Shown piece by piece: positions 27,104 to 35,785 of a stretch of 42,603 nucleotides of DNA. The stretch is from an uncultured Lachnospiraceae bacterium (GTDB taxonomy: Bacteria; Bacillota; Clostridia; Lachnospirales; Lachnospiraceae), in NCBI GenBank assembly GCA_937910785.1, contig CALDLG010000216.1:1-42603 (forward strand), given 5' to 3'. Both the position numbers and the translations under genes were made by a program. The first letter of the stretch is position 1; the number at the start of each line of letters is the position of its first letter. The notes beneath the pieces are model-generated. The model was given only the letters and a program-made list of their open reading frames with translations. It was not told the origin of the DNA and did not search any database.

Positions 27104-28248
27104 GATTTCTGTATATCGCGCCCCGCTGTCATAACAACCAGATGAGCATTTTAAAGGGCCTTGTGGAGCGGGGGCATGAAGTATGCTTCATCAGTCATTA
27201 TCAGGGGCTTACGGAGGATTATTCTTATGTGAAGCCGGTGGTGCTGGGTTATTCGTCTCTCTATCGGATGATCGATTTCCTGTATGTGAAGGTGATCCGC
27301 AGGAAAGATCCCAATGCCGTGATCTTTAAAATCAGATATGGTTTTCCTTCCCGTCATAAGCTGAAGAGGCTGATACTGGATTTCCGGCCGGATGTGGTGA
27401 TTCTGCGGGAAAAGTCCGTCTATTCGATCATGGCGTACCAGATCTGTAAAAAAGCGGGATATCCCTGCATTTTATATAATCAGAGCCCTTTGTGGTCAGA
27501 ACCGGCGAAAACGGATCTTATGCACCGCATTGCGGACGGGATGACGCCGCCTGTGCGAATAACGCCGGTAATGGGCAGGCAGCTGCCCGGAACCTCAAGA
27601 AAGGCAAATGATTTCTTCGTGCCGTTCGTGGCGGAGCCGCAGACCGCACCGGAGGAGAGAGATTATCTGCCGGGCGGGATTTTTCGGATTCTCTGTATCG
27701 GCAAGTTTGAAGTTCGGAAAAATCATCTGATGCTTCTTTCCGTTGTGGAAAGACTGCATGAGAAGTATCCTCTTCATCTGATGATGATCGGGGAGACGGC
27801 CAATCCTTTTCATGAGGAGCAGCTTGCAAGGGTAAAGGAATATATAAAAACGCATCATATGGAGGATTATGCGGAGATTAAAACGAATCTGCCGAGAAAG
27901 GATATGGACGCGGAATATGCCGGGGCGGATCTGTTTGTGATTCCGAGCACCGGGGAGCCGGCTTCCGTATCGCAGTTAGAGGCGATGAGCTTTTCTCTTC
28001 CGGTGATCTGCAGCGATAAAAACGGCACTGCCTGTTATGTGGAGGATGGTGTTACGGGTTATCTGTTCCGGGATATGGATGAAGCGGACCTTCTCAAAAA
28101 GCTCGACAGGATGCTGTCGGAGAAGGACAGGATTCCGGAAATGGGGGCTGCGGGGTATCGGGCGGTCATGGAGAAATATGGATTTGACAGATATTATGAC
28201 AGCGTGATGAAGGTTTTGGAGCGCATCAGGAAACAGCAGGGAGAATGA
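27100..28248 (+). CDS. GT4 family glycosyltransferase
   Basis: A 382-residue GT-B enzyme. The N-terminal domain runs from MRFLYIAPRCHNNQMSILKG through DFRPDVVILREKSVYS; the donor domain has ILCIGKFEVRKNHLMLL, LMMIGETANPFHEE and PSTGEPASVSQLEAMSFSLP, where the E-P-A-S-V-S-Q-L-E spacing is the EX7E motif. The usual glycine-rich N-terminal loop is replaced by HNNQ, a variation seen in some GT4 groups. The ATG overlaps the radical SAM stop, and the stop overlaps the acyltransferase start, so three proteins are translated as a chain. Donor and acceptor unknown. Confidence 0.9.
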   Translation: MRFLYIAPRCHNNQMSILKGLVERGHEVCFISHYQGLTEDYSYVKPVVLGYSSLYRMIDFLYVKVIRRKDPNAVIFKIRYGFPSRHKLKRLILDFRPDVVILREKSVYSIMAYQICKKAGYPCILYNQSPLWSEPAKTDLMHRIADGMTPPVRITPVMGRQLPGTSRKANDFFVPFVAEPQTAPEERDYLPGGIFRILCIGKFEVRKNHLMLLSVVERLHEKYPLHLMMIGETANPFHEEQLARVKEYIKTHHMEDYAEIKTNLPRKDMDAEYAGADLFVIPSTGEPASVSQLEAMSFSLPVICSDKNGTACYVEDGVTGYLFRDMDEADLLKKLDRMLSEKDRIPEMGAAGYRAVMEKYGFDRYYDSVMKVLERIRKQQGE

Positions 28249-29297
28249 GGATGGAAACGAATAAAACGAGGACAGGCTGGATTGATGTATTGAAATTATT
28301 AGGTATCCTGGCAATTTTTGCCGGGCATCTTGGATTTGAGACAGGGTATCTGCATGATTTTGTATTTTGGTATCATGTGCCGCTGTTCTTTTTTGCATCC
28401 GGCATTTTCGCGGGAGGTCAGTCGGAAATGAAATTCGTGGATGCCGTAAAGAGGCGCTTTTCTCAGATTATGATTCCCTATTTCTTTCTGGTAATTCTCA
28501 ATATGCTCCTGCTTGCCTTTACAACGGATCAGGATCTGATGACTTTTATCAGATACGGAAAGCAGTTCGTATGGGGAATCCGGAATCAGATGCCGGCCTC
28601 TTCCTTATGGTTTTTTTCCTGTATTTTCTGTACGTGGCTTCTTTTTGAAATATTGCGCAGGCTGTTAAAAAAGGACTTTCTGGTCATACCGGCGGCGGTC
28701 GTGATTTATTTTTTGTCCATTACCGTTTTCCCGCATCGGCCGGATCAGGAGCCCTCGTGGTTCTGGAATATCGATTCGGCCTGCTATTACCTGATTTATT
28801 ACGCGTTCGGATACGCGCTGCGCTCGAAGCTGCTTGCGCCTCGCAGGGAAGCATATGGATTCAAAGGTTATCTTCGGCTGGCGGGAGCCGCTGTTCTGGC
28901 AGGATATGTGCTGTCTGTTTATTTTAAAGATGACAGAATCGGTGCATTCTTATATCGGACCGTTCCGGCCGTCGAGCTGATCTATCCCGTGGTGCAGGCG
29001 ATGCTCATTATTTATCTGAATGTGATTCTGGCAAAGATCCTGGAGAGCTTCCGGCCGCTTTGTCTGGCAGGACAGGAGACGCTCTGGCTGTGCGGTAACG
29101 AAGCGATTGTGAAAAAAGCGCTGGAGGCCGCTGCGGGTATCGCAGGATGGCAGATACAAATTGTGGGGGCGCTCCCGGCGATTATCTATGCGTCGGTTAT
29201 GGCGGTGATGATTCTGAAAGCTTTCCTGCCCGCGGAAAAGGCTCTGTATCAGAAATGCAGGCAGTATTTGATCAAATTGGGGATAAAATGGGCATGA
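28245..29297 (+). CDS. acyltransferase-3 family membrane O-acyltransferase
   Basis: A 350-residue protein with about ten membrane helices. GWIDVLKLLGILAIFAGHLG contains the conserved catalytic-type histidine of the family, followed by WYHVPLFFFASGIFAG and the typical R-F-S-Q-I-M-I-P-Y segment. Members move acetyl or other acyl groups across the membrane onto sugars (OafA-like). There are two possible starts, ATG 28245 (ATGA overlap with the GT4) and ATG 28251; the first is used. A second, shorter member is at 34736. Confidence 0.9.
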   Translation: MRMETNKTRTGWIDVLKLLGILAIFAGHLGFETGYLHDFVFWYHVPLFFFASGIFAGGQSEMKFVDAVKRRFSQIMIPYFFLVILNMLLLAFTTDQDLMTFIRYGKQFVWGIRNQMPASSLWFFSCIFCTWLLFEILRRLLKKDFLVIPAAVVIYFLSITVFPHRPDQEPSWFWNIDSACYYLIYYAFGYALRSKLLAPRREAYGFKGYLRLAGAAVLAGYVLSVYFKDDRIGAFLYRTVPAVELIYPVVQAMLIIYLNVILAKILESFRPLCLAGQETLWLCGNEAIVKKALEAAAGIAGWQIQIVGALPAIIYASVMAVMILKAFLPAEKALYQKCRQYLIKLGIKWA

Positions 29298-30169
29298 AAA
29301 GAAAAATAAAAGACATTCTGGCGGCGGTGGTTTACTTTCTCTATGAGAAGGGGATTCTGCATAATACCATACGGGTGCATTCCATCGACGAAACGCTGGA
29401 TGAGCTGATTAAGACGGAAAAGAGCATGGTGCGTTTCGGGGACGGCGAAATTCTGATGATAAAAGGCGGCAGTCTGGTGCTGCAGAAAGCATCCCCGGAG
29501 ATTGGAGAAGGACTTTCGGAAATACTGGGGTATCAGTACGATGACCTGATGGTAACCATACCGGATGTTTTTGTATCGTTATCGGAGCACCGGAAGGAAA
29601 GCAGGCAGTTCTGGCGGGATCATCTGCTTTTCTGTCGGAAAGTATATCGGAGGTACTGTAATCCGGACCGTATTTACGGTTCTACTTTTCTGTCTCGCTG
29701 CTATTATTTTGTGGAAGATAAGAAGGACTGCGGCAGATGGTTTGCCAAAGTCAGGAAAATATGGGAAAATAAAGAAATTGTCGTAGTGGAGGGAAGCAGG
29801 ACGCATAACGGAGTGGGAAATGATCTCCTCGATCCGGCAGCGGGAGTTGAGCGCATTATCTGTCCGCCGAGCGATGCCTACGGCGCGCTGGACCGGATTC
29901 TGGCGGCATGCGAACAATTCGATAAGAGTAAAATGTTTTTGATTTCGGCCGGCGTTGCGGCGAAATTTCTTGCGCTGGAGCTGTTTCGAAAGGGATACCG
30001 GGTTGTGGATATCGGGAATCTGGATATGGAATATGAGTGGTTTCTCCGGAAGGCGGACAGGAAGATTCCGTTAGAGAAACATGAGATCGTTGAAGAGGAA
30101 GCCAATCGGGCGGCAGGATATGATACCTACCTGCAGCAGATAAAGTACCGGATACAGGATACGGCATAA
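29294..30169 (+). CDS. GT-D fold glycosyltransferase (SP_1767/DUF1792 family)
   Basis: A 291-residue protein. MVRFGDGEILMIKGG holds the DGE motif (D50-x-E52), which binds metal in the GT-D family typified by pneumococcal DUF1792 proteins that act on serine-rich repeat glycoproteins. Further family hallmarks are DDLMVTIPDVFVSL, FLSRCYYF, VVVEGSRTHNGVGNDLL and ICPPSDAYGALDRIL. Start ATG 29294 overlaps the previous stop (ATGA), with GGGGAT upstream; ATG 29288 is an alternative. It probably adds a sugar to a lipid-linked or protein-linked glycan; no serine-rich protein is in the window. Confidence 0.88.
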   Translation: MKRKIKDILAAVVYFLYEKGILHNTIRVHSIDETLDELIKTEKSMVRFGDGEILMIKGGSLVLQKASPEIGEGLSEILGYQYDDLMVTIPDVFVSLSEHRKESRQFWRDHLLFCRKVYRRYCNPDRIYGSTFLSRCYYFVEDKKDCGRWFAKVRKIWENKEIVVVEGSRTHNGVGNDLLDPAAGVERIICPPSDAYGALDRILAACEQFDKSKMFLISAGVAAKFLALELFRKGYRVVDIGNLDMEYEWFLRKADRKIPLEKHEIVEEEANRAAGYDTYLQQIKYRIQDTA

Positions 30170-30196
30170 TGGACAGGGCCGGGAGAAAGGATCGGA

Positions 30197-31987
30197 ATGG
30201 GAAAGAAAGCGTCGGAAAGTTCGGATGATAAAAAAAACATGCTGTATAAGCTGGGATATATTTTTAATAAAAGAGATAAGAGAAAAGTCGCCATACTGTT
30301 AATCGCGGTTGTGATCGGAAGTATGCTGGAACTGCTGGGCGTCTCCATTTTCACGCCCTTCGTCAATATTATCATGCAGCCTTCGGTGATCCAGAATACC
30401 TGGTATCTGAAAGCCATTTATGATTTCTTTCATTTTCAGTCGTCCAAGGGATTTCTTGCCTTTCTTTCCGTCTGCATTATTTTTGTTTATCTTGCGAAAA
30501 ATATTTATCTGATTCTGGAAAAAAGTCAGGTGTTCAGGTTTTCCTATGACACGCAGATGCGCCTGTCCACACAGCTTCTGGTGACTTATATGAAGGCGCC
30601 CTATACCTTTCATCTGAATCAGAATCTGGCGACTCTGCAGAGAAGTTTGCAGGAGGATACGACTTATTTTATGCAGGTCATTCTCTATTGCTTCGAGCTG
30701 GTCGCGGAGGTTGTAACCTGTCTGGTGATCGGCATTTTCCTTCTTGTTGTCAGCAAGTCCATTACGGTGATTGTGGTCGGGCTGCTTGCCCTGTGTATCG
30801 GCCTGTTTCTTTTTATCAGTAGAAAATATACCGGAAAGCTCGGACGGGATAATCAGGTATGCAAGGGTAAGGTTTATCAGTGGATGAATCAGGCGCTTGG
30901 CGGCATAAAGGAAATTAAGATTCTCAACAGGGAAAAATATTTCAGCGATAAATATCAGGGTTATGCTGCGAAGCACGCAAGAGGTTTAAGGATCAGCAGA
31001 ATCATTGCGGTGCTGCCCAAGTATATTGTGGAATCGGTCTGCATGACAGGACTTTTGCTGGCGATTATCGTCAAAATGTTTCTGGGAGAAGCGGAGATCA
31101 TCTATTATATTCCGCAGCTTGCGGTTTTTGCGGTAGCGGCGCTCCGTCTGATGCCCAGTGTTGGTAAGATTAACGAATACACGACCAATATTCTGTATGC
31201 GCTCCCGTCGGTCGATCTGATTTATCATGACTTGAAAGCCATCGAATCTTATTCGGAAAAACAGGATGAGGAGAAGGTGGAGAAATGGCTGTTACAGGAA
31301 AAAATTCATGTGGAGAACGTAACGTACGCGTATCCGGGAATGGAAGAAGCTGTGCTGCGCAATGTGGATTTTATCATACCGAAAGGGAAGACCGTGGCAT
31401 TTATCGGAAGCTCCGGAGCGGGAAAGACGACGATGGTGGATATTATTCTGGGACTGCTGGAGCCGCAGCAGGGCAGAATCATGGCGGACGGACTGAATGT
31501 GCATGAAAAGCCCAAAACCTTTCATACACAGGTCGGATATATTCCGCAGGTGATTTATCTGTCGGATGACACGATCCGGAATAATATCGCGTTCGGAATC
31601 GAGGAAGGCGCGGTGAAGGAAGAGGCGGTTCTGGCGGCGGTGGAGAAGGCGCAGCTGACGGAGTTTGTGGAAAGCCTGCCCAATGGTCTGGATACGGTGG
31701 TTGGTGACCGGGGTGTCAGATTGTCGGGAGGACAGAGACAGCGCATCGGAATTGCGCGGGCTCTGTATCATGATCCGGAAATACTGGTTCTGGACGAGGC
31801 GACCTCCGCGCTGGATAATGATACCGAAGCCGCGGTTATGGAAGCGATCGAGCACCTGCAGGGAATGAAAACGATGATCATCATTGCCCACCGGCTGACG
31901 ACGATCAGAAATGTGGATGTGATCTATGAAGTGGCGGACGGAAAGGTAATCGGGAAGAGTAAGCAGGAAGTATTTGAGGAATCATAA
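30197..31987 (+). CDS. ABC half-transporter, PglK/MsbA type (second of three)
   Basis: A 596-residue permease-ATPase. The first helix ends LELLGVSIFTPFVNIIM, parallel to LETLGVSMMVPIVQGIM in the first copy and VEMLGVSVIIPFVQIMI in the third. ATPase motifs: Walker A GSSGAGKTT (404-412), SGGQRQ (from 510), D533-E534 and H565. The catalytic set is complete, so it should be active. A homodimer or a heterodimer with either paralogue is possible. Start at 30197 follows GAGAAAGGATCGG. Its stop shares one base with the next start (TAATG). Confidence 0.92.
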   Translation: MGKKASESSDDKKNMLYKLGYIFNKRDKRKVAILLIAVVIGSMLELLGVSIFTPFVNIIMQPSVIQNTWYLKAIYDFFHFQSSKGFLAFLSVCIIFVYLAKNIYLILEKSQVFRFSYDTQMRLSTQLLVTYMKAPYTFHLNQNLATLQRSLQEDTTYFMQVILYCFELVAEVVTCLVIGIFLLVVSKSITVIVVGLLALCIGLFLFISRKYTGKLGRDNQVCKGKVYQWMNQALGGIKEIKILNREKYFSDKYQGYAAKHARGLRISRIIAVLPKYIVESVCMTGLLLAIIVKMFLGEAEIIYYIPQLAVFAVAALRLMPSVGKINEYTTNILYALPSVDLIYHDLKAIESYSEKQDEEKVEKWLLQEKIHVENVTYAYPGMEEAVLRNVDFIIPKGKTVAFIGSSGAGKTTMVDIILGLLEPQQGRIMADGLNVHEKPKTFHTQVGYIPQVIYLSDDTIRNNIAFGIEEGAVKEEAVLAAVEKAQLTEFVESLPNGLDTVVGDRGVRLSGGQRQRIGIARALYHDPEILVLDEATSALDNDTEAAVMEAIEHLQGMKTMIIIAHRLTTIRNVDVIYEVADGKVIGKSKQEVFEES

Positions 31988-33600
31988 TGTCGGAACGGGG
32001 AAGCGGGTTTCAACTGAATAGAAAGCAGAAGGAGGGACTGCTTTATCTGCTGCTGTTTCTCCTGTCCGTGATTCTGTTATGGTTTCCGGGACGGGCGGAC
32101 TGCTATCTGATCGACGACAGCTATACTTATATGGAAATCACGAGCCGGATGGAGGGCGTTATGCCGGTTTATCCGTTCTTTCTGTATGGGAACCGGCTGT
32201 TGTTCGGAGAAGATTGCTATCTGAGGGCCGTCGTGCTGGAACAGACGGTCTTTGCGGCTTTTTGTGTGCTTCTTTTTATTCGGATGCTGAGAAAAAGATT
32301 TCAGCTGAATGTCTGGGAGACCGGTGTCTGTCTTCTGCTGGCGCTTCTGCCGTTTACGGCCGATATGCCGGAAACGATGGTAAATCGCGAGATTCTGACA
32401 GAGGGCATCGCCTATGCCGCATACTATCTGTTTGCGGCGGCCTTTTTGCAGACGGTGTGGCGTAAAAGCGTTAAGTGGTATGGCATTCTGTGGGCGGTAA
32501 CGCTTATGATATCCGCGATCCGCTCACAGCTGCAGATTCTCTTTATTGCCTGCGGCGCGGCGTGTATCTATGTGGCCGTACTGCGGAAAGGGAACGGAAA
32601 CCGGCGGAAAATACCACTGCGTCTGCTCATTGGGCTGGCAGGGTGTCTGCTTACCGTACCGGCCGGAGTTTTTATGACTTCCCGGATCAGCATCCTGCAT
32701 AACAGCGTGGCGGAGAAGATGAGTCTTTACCGGGATGCGGAGGCGGAGAGCGCCGTCGATGCGGCAAAGCAGGAGGTTTTGGAAGAAGCGGAAACTGACG
32801 TGGCGGAGGAGCCTGTAACGCAGGAGGCTGAGAATGAGCCGCCCCAGGCAGTTCCGGAGCCGAAAACGAGTCAGTATGTTACGCTGATTTTTAACAAGGG
32901 AATTTATGAGGCGGATTACGAGGATTATCGGCTGTTTGAAGACGAAAAGCTGCAGAATCTGTTTCTGCGTATTTATGAAAGCATCGACAGGGAGCAATGC
33001 CGGTATGCCTATGCGCGTTCCGGACTCTGGATGTGGAAGGATCTGGTTAAAAGCGCGGCCGCCGGGGTGGCATGTATCGATGCGCAGGCGGCATTTTATG
33101 CCGAAGAATGTCCTGAGGTCTATCAAAGCGGCAGCTATTCCGATATTCGCAGCCGCAATCAGATTGTGATTGGCCTGACCCTGATCAAAGCGCATTTTGG
33201 AAGATTTCTTTACCATACGCTGATGCTTTTGCCGCAGGCATTTGTCAGCACTGTTTTCTTCCAGATAGAAAGATTCTATCTGCTGTGCCATCTGATTACG
33301 CTGTTTTTGTATCTGTCCGCGATCGTGCTGACGGTCTGGGCATATCGTGACCGGAAGGCGGAGAGGGCCTGCGGAGAGTTTATGTGTTCCGTGCTTGGCA
33401 TCAATCTGGTTCTGGTTATTGTGATATCGGTGGTTTTCTTCGGACAGAAGCGGTATTTGTTTTATAATTTCGGGCTTTTCTATATCGCGTATTTTCTGCT
33501 GTTGCTGCAGGCATGGAAGCAGTATGGAAAGGCGTTTTTCCTGGCGAAAATGAGAGGGAAGGCGAATCGGGAAGACCGAAAAGGAGACGGGAGCGTATAA
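31987..33600 (+). CDS. large polytopic membrane protein, GT-C-like, with acidic insertion
   Basis: A 537-residue membrane protein of no family I can name with certainty. After the first helix the outward loop reads CYLIDDSYTYMEI (D43-D44), echoing the acidic DDYDYG loop of the DUF6056 protein at 6402 and the catalytic loop of GT-C transferases. About 10-12 helices follow. Between helices lies a highly acidic Glu/Ala/Pro-rich stretch at about residues 250-294, flanking a soluble outward domain. It lies directly after the ABC transporter and before a polyprenol-phosphate GT2, which could supply its sugar donor; that pairing is inference. Function unknown. Confidence 0.65.
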   Translation: MSERGSGFQLNRKQKEGLLYLLLFLLSVILLWFPGRADCYLIDDSYTYMEITSRMEGVMPVYPFFLYGNRLLFGEDCYLRAVVLEQTVFAAFCVLLFIRMLRKRFQLNVWETGVCLLLALLPFTADMPETMVNREILTEGIAYAAYYLFAAAFLQTVWRKSVKWYGILWAVTLMISAIRSQLQILFIACGAACIYVAVLRKGNGNRRKIPLRLLIGLAGCLLTVPAGVFMTSRISILHNSVAEKMSLYRDAEAESAVDAAKQEVLEEAETDVAEEPVTQEAENEPPQAVPEPKTSQYVTLIFNKGIYEADYEDYRLFEDEKLQNLFLRIYESIDREQCRYAYARSGLWMWKDLVKSAAAGVACIDAQAAFYAEECPEVYQSGSYSDIRSRNQIVIGLTLIKAHFGRFLYHTLMLLPQAFVSTVFFQIERFYLLCHLITLFLYLSAIVLTVWAYRDRKAERACGEFMCSVLGINLVLVIVISVVFFGQKRYLFYNFGLFYIAYFLLLLQAWKQYGKAFFLAKMRGKANREDRKGDGSV

Positions 33601-33607
33601 ACGGTAT

Positions 33608-34369
33608 ATGAATCGGAAAAAAGCGAAAGTATTGATTATCATTCCGGCTTATAACGAGTCGGAAAATATTAAACAGGTCATTGACAGGCTGACAGAAAGC
33701 AGAGCAGTCGGGGAGACAGCATGCGATTATCTGATCGTCAATGACGGTTCTACGGATGATACGCTGAAAATATGCGAAGAACAACATTTTCAGTATCTGA
33801 ATCTGCCCATTAATCTGGGAATCGGGGGAGCTGTACAGGCCGGCTATGTGTACGCCCATAAATGCGGATATGATATTGCCGTACAGATGGATGGAGACGG
33901 TCAGCACGATATCGCGTATCTGGAGGATATGCTGCAGCCACTTCTGTCCGATGAAGCGGATGTGGTGATCGGTTCCCGGTTTCTCAAAAAGGAAGGTTTC
34001 CAGTCCTCTTTCGCAAGGCGGACGGGCAGCAAAATCCTGAGCCTGCTTATCCGAATGACGACAGGAAAAAAGGTTCTTGATGTGACGAGCGGATATCGCG
34101 CGGTGAACAGCAGATTTATCGACGTCTATTCAGGAGACTATCCGACCGATTTTCCGGAACCGGAAGCCATCGTTACCGCAGTCATGTACGGAGGGCGGGT
34201 AAAAGAGGTTCCGGTCAGGATGAAGGCCAGAGAAGGCGGTAAAAGCTCGATTACCTTCCGGAAATCCATTTACTATATGGTTAAGGTCACGCTGGCGATT
34301 CTTGTCTGTCGTTTAAGCTATGGATTTCGGAGAGATAAAGTAAAAGAAAGGGGAAGCCTTGGGAAATGA
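33608..34369 (+). CDS. GT2 family, polyprenyl-phosphate sugar synthase type
   Basis: A 253-residue GT-A enzyme resembling dolichol-phosphate mannosyltransferase and GtrB. KVLIIIPAYNESENIKQVI, LIVNDGSTDDT, the NLGIGGAVQAGY acceptor-side loop, QMDGDGQHD (metal-binding DxD) and the C-terminal SSITFRKSI segment are diagnostic. These enzymes load a sugar on undecaprenyl phosphate for use outside the membrane by GT-C transferases. It lacks the two C-terminal helices of GtrB. The next gene encodes a small DUF2304 membrane protein in an ATGA overlap, the usual partner of this type. The GT-C-like proteins at 6402 or 31987 may use its product. Confidence 0.9.
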   Translation: MNRKKAKVLIIIPAYNESENIKQVIDRLTESRAVGETACDYLIVNDGSTDDTLKICEEQHFQYLNLPINLGIGGAVQAGYVYAHKCGYDIAVQMDGDGQHDIAYLEDMLQPLLSDEADVVIGSRFLKKEGFQSSFARRTGSKILSLLIRMTTGKKVLDVTSGYRAVNSRFIDVYSGDYPTDFPEPEAIVTAVMYGGRVKEVPVRMKAREGGKSSITFRKSIYYMVKVTLAILVCRLSYGFRRDKVKERGSLGK

Positions 34370-34746
34370 TTCCTTCGACGTTGAGAATGACACTGATTCT
34401 GGCGGTCATCTGCTATTTTGTGATTATTTTATATTTTCTGAAACAGCGGGCCCTGAGTTTGAAATATACGCTTCTGTGGCTTCTGGCCGGCGTGGTGATG
34501 GGAGTTCTCGTGGTATTTCCGGAGCTTCTTGTAATATTGATTCATCTGTTCGGCATAGAGGATAACATGAACGGGCTCTTCATTATGTGTATCGCGTTCA
34601 TGCTGATGATTCTGATGGCGCTTACTTCCATCGTCTCCAGACTGGACAGAAAGGTCAGAAGGCTTGTGCAGGAGATGGGGGTTCTGGAGAAGAAGGTGCG
34701 GGAGCTGGAAGAGCGTTTGAGCGGGGAACGGGCGGATGAAGAATGA
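34366..34746 (+). CDS. DUF2304 small membrane protein
   Basis: A 126-residue protein with three hydrophobic helices (about residues 6-24, 33-58, 67-87) and a charged, probably coiled-coil C-terminus with repeated Leu/Val/Glu heptads. It matches DUF2304 in size, helix pattern and position directly after a polyprenyl-phosphate GT2. The family is thought to anchor or assist that enzyme; this is inference. The ATG overlaps the preceding stop by four bases, and the 3' end overlaps the acyltransferase start. Confidence 0.85.
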   Translation: MIPSTLRMTLILAVICYFVIILYFLKQRALSLKYTLLWLLAGVVMGVLVVFPELLVILIHLFGIEDNMNGLFIMCIAFMLMILMALTSIVSRLDRKVRRLVQEMGVLEKKVRELEERLSGERADEE

Positions 34747-35713
34747 GAAACGCAATGAATATATGGATTTCCTGAAAGGATTCGCAATCCTTACGGTGGT
34801 CGTCGGACACAGTATATCGGATATCCCCGGAGCGAATCTGCTTTTTCAACTGATTTATTCATTTCATATGCCGCTTCTGTTTTTCATCTCTGCCTGGATT
34901 GAGGAGCAGAATCGGGAAAAATATCTGTCCTGCGGAGGGAAGATGCTGTGCAGAAGGGCTTCGGAGCTTTTGCTGCCCTATGTGAGCTGGATGATTTTAT
35001 ATGAGTTATTTGCGGGGAACTTATATCAGTCGATTGCGCAGAAGGGGATATTTTTGAAATTATTGGGATATGAGCAGAGCGGCCTGTGGTTTTTTCCGGT
35101 ATTATACGGAATGAAAATCCTGCATTTTCTGTATTGGCGTCTGCGGCAAAGAGTGGGCGGACAAACGCTTCCCGGTGATATTCTGATATGCGCTCTGCTT
35201 GGAATACTGCTTGTCTGTGCTGCCGTAATAACAAGGCATCCTTATGTGATCAATATGCTGAGTTATGCGATTGTGTATCTGTCTGCTGTGATCATAGTGG
35301 ATCATGAGATTCTGCAGAGGCTGCTTTGTACGGAATGGGCGGCGGCGGGCGCGCTGCTGCTGTATCTTTTGCTGTTTTCCCGTTTTTCCTTTTATGATAC
35401 GGGATGGATGACACAGGTGATCAGAATGGGAACCTCGTTATGCGTGATCGCATGGTGCTGCAAATTTCAATCGGTGTGGAAGAAGAACAGAGGCAGCAGG
35501 ATTCTATGCATCATGGGATGCCATTCGCTGGCAATTTATGTTCTGCATGGCTTTTTCCAGGATTATAAATATTATCTGGGTCAGCTGGAATCCGGATCGC
35601 TGCTTGCGGCAGCGGCTTTTCTGGCGGCATTTGCCGTAGCGGGAGTCTGCATGCTGATCGAGGAAATGATGAAGAATTCTTCGTGGCTGCATAAGGTTCT
35701 GTTCGGGAAATAG
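34736..35713 (+). CDS. acyltransferase-3 family membrane O-acyltransferase
   Basis: A 325-residue protein with about ten helices. NEYMDFLKGFAILTVVVGHS supplies the family's conserved histidine after helix one, followed by YSFHMPLLFFISAW. It is a relative of the enzyme at 28245 but distinct in sequence. Presumed to add acetyl to the exported or lipid-linked glycan, with acetyl-CoA as donor on the cytosolic side. Its start overlaps DUF2304 by 11 bases. After its stop a 72-base purine-rich gap precedes the SDR gene. Confidence 0.9.
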   Translation: MKNEKRNEYMDFLKGFAILTVVVGHSISDIPGANLLFQLIYSFHMPLLFFISAWIEEQNREKYLSCGGKMLCRRASELLLPYVSWMILYELFAGNLYQSIAQKGIFLKLLGYEQSGLWFFPVLYGMKILHFLYWRLRQRVGGQTLPGDILICALLGILLVCAAVITRHPYVINMLSYAIVYLSAVIIVDHEILQRLLCTEWAAAGALLLYLLLFSRFSFYDTGWMTQVIRMGTSLCVIAWCCKFQSVWKKNRGSRILCIMGCHSLAIYVLHGFFQDYKYYLGQLESGSLLAAAAFLAAFAVAGVCMLIEEMMKNSSWLHKVLFGK

Positions 35714-35785
35714 GATCTGAACGAAGAAGGACGAAAAGGAAGCGGCAGGAAGGAATCAGTTAAAATAAAATGAAAAGGGACAGGG

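Noticed and set aside
32737..32868. Acidic Glu/Ala/Pro stretch as evidence of a frameshift in the GT-C-like gene
   Set aside because: The frame continues with membrane helices on both sides and no stop, so it looks like a genuine low-complexity insertion.
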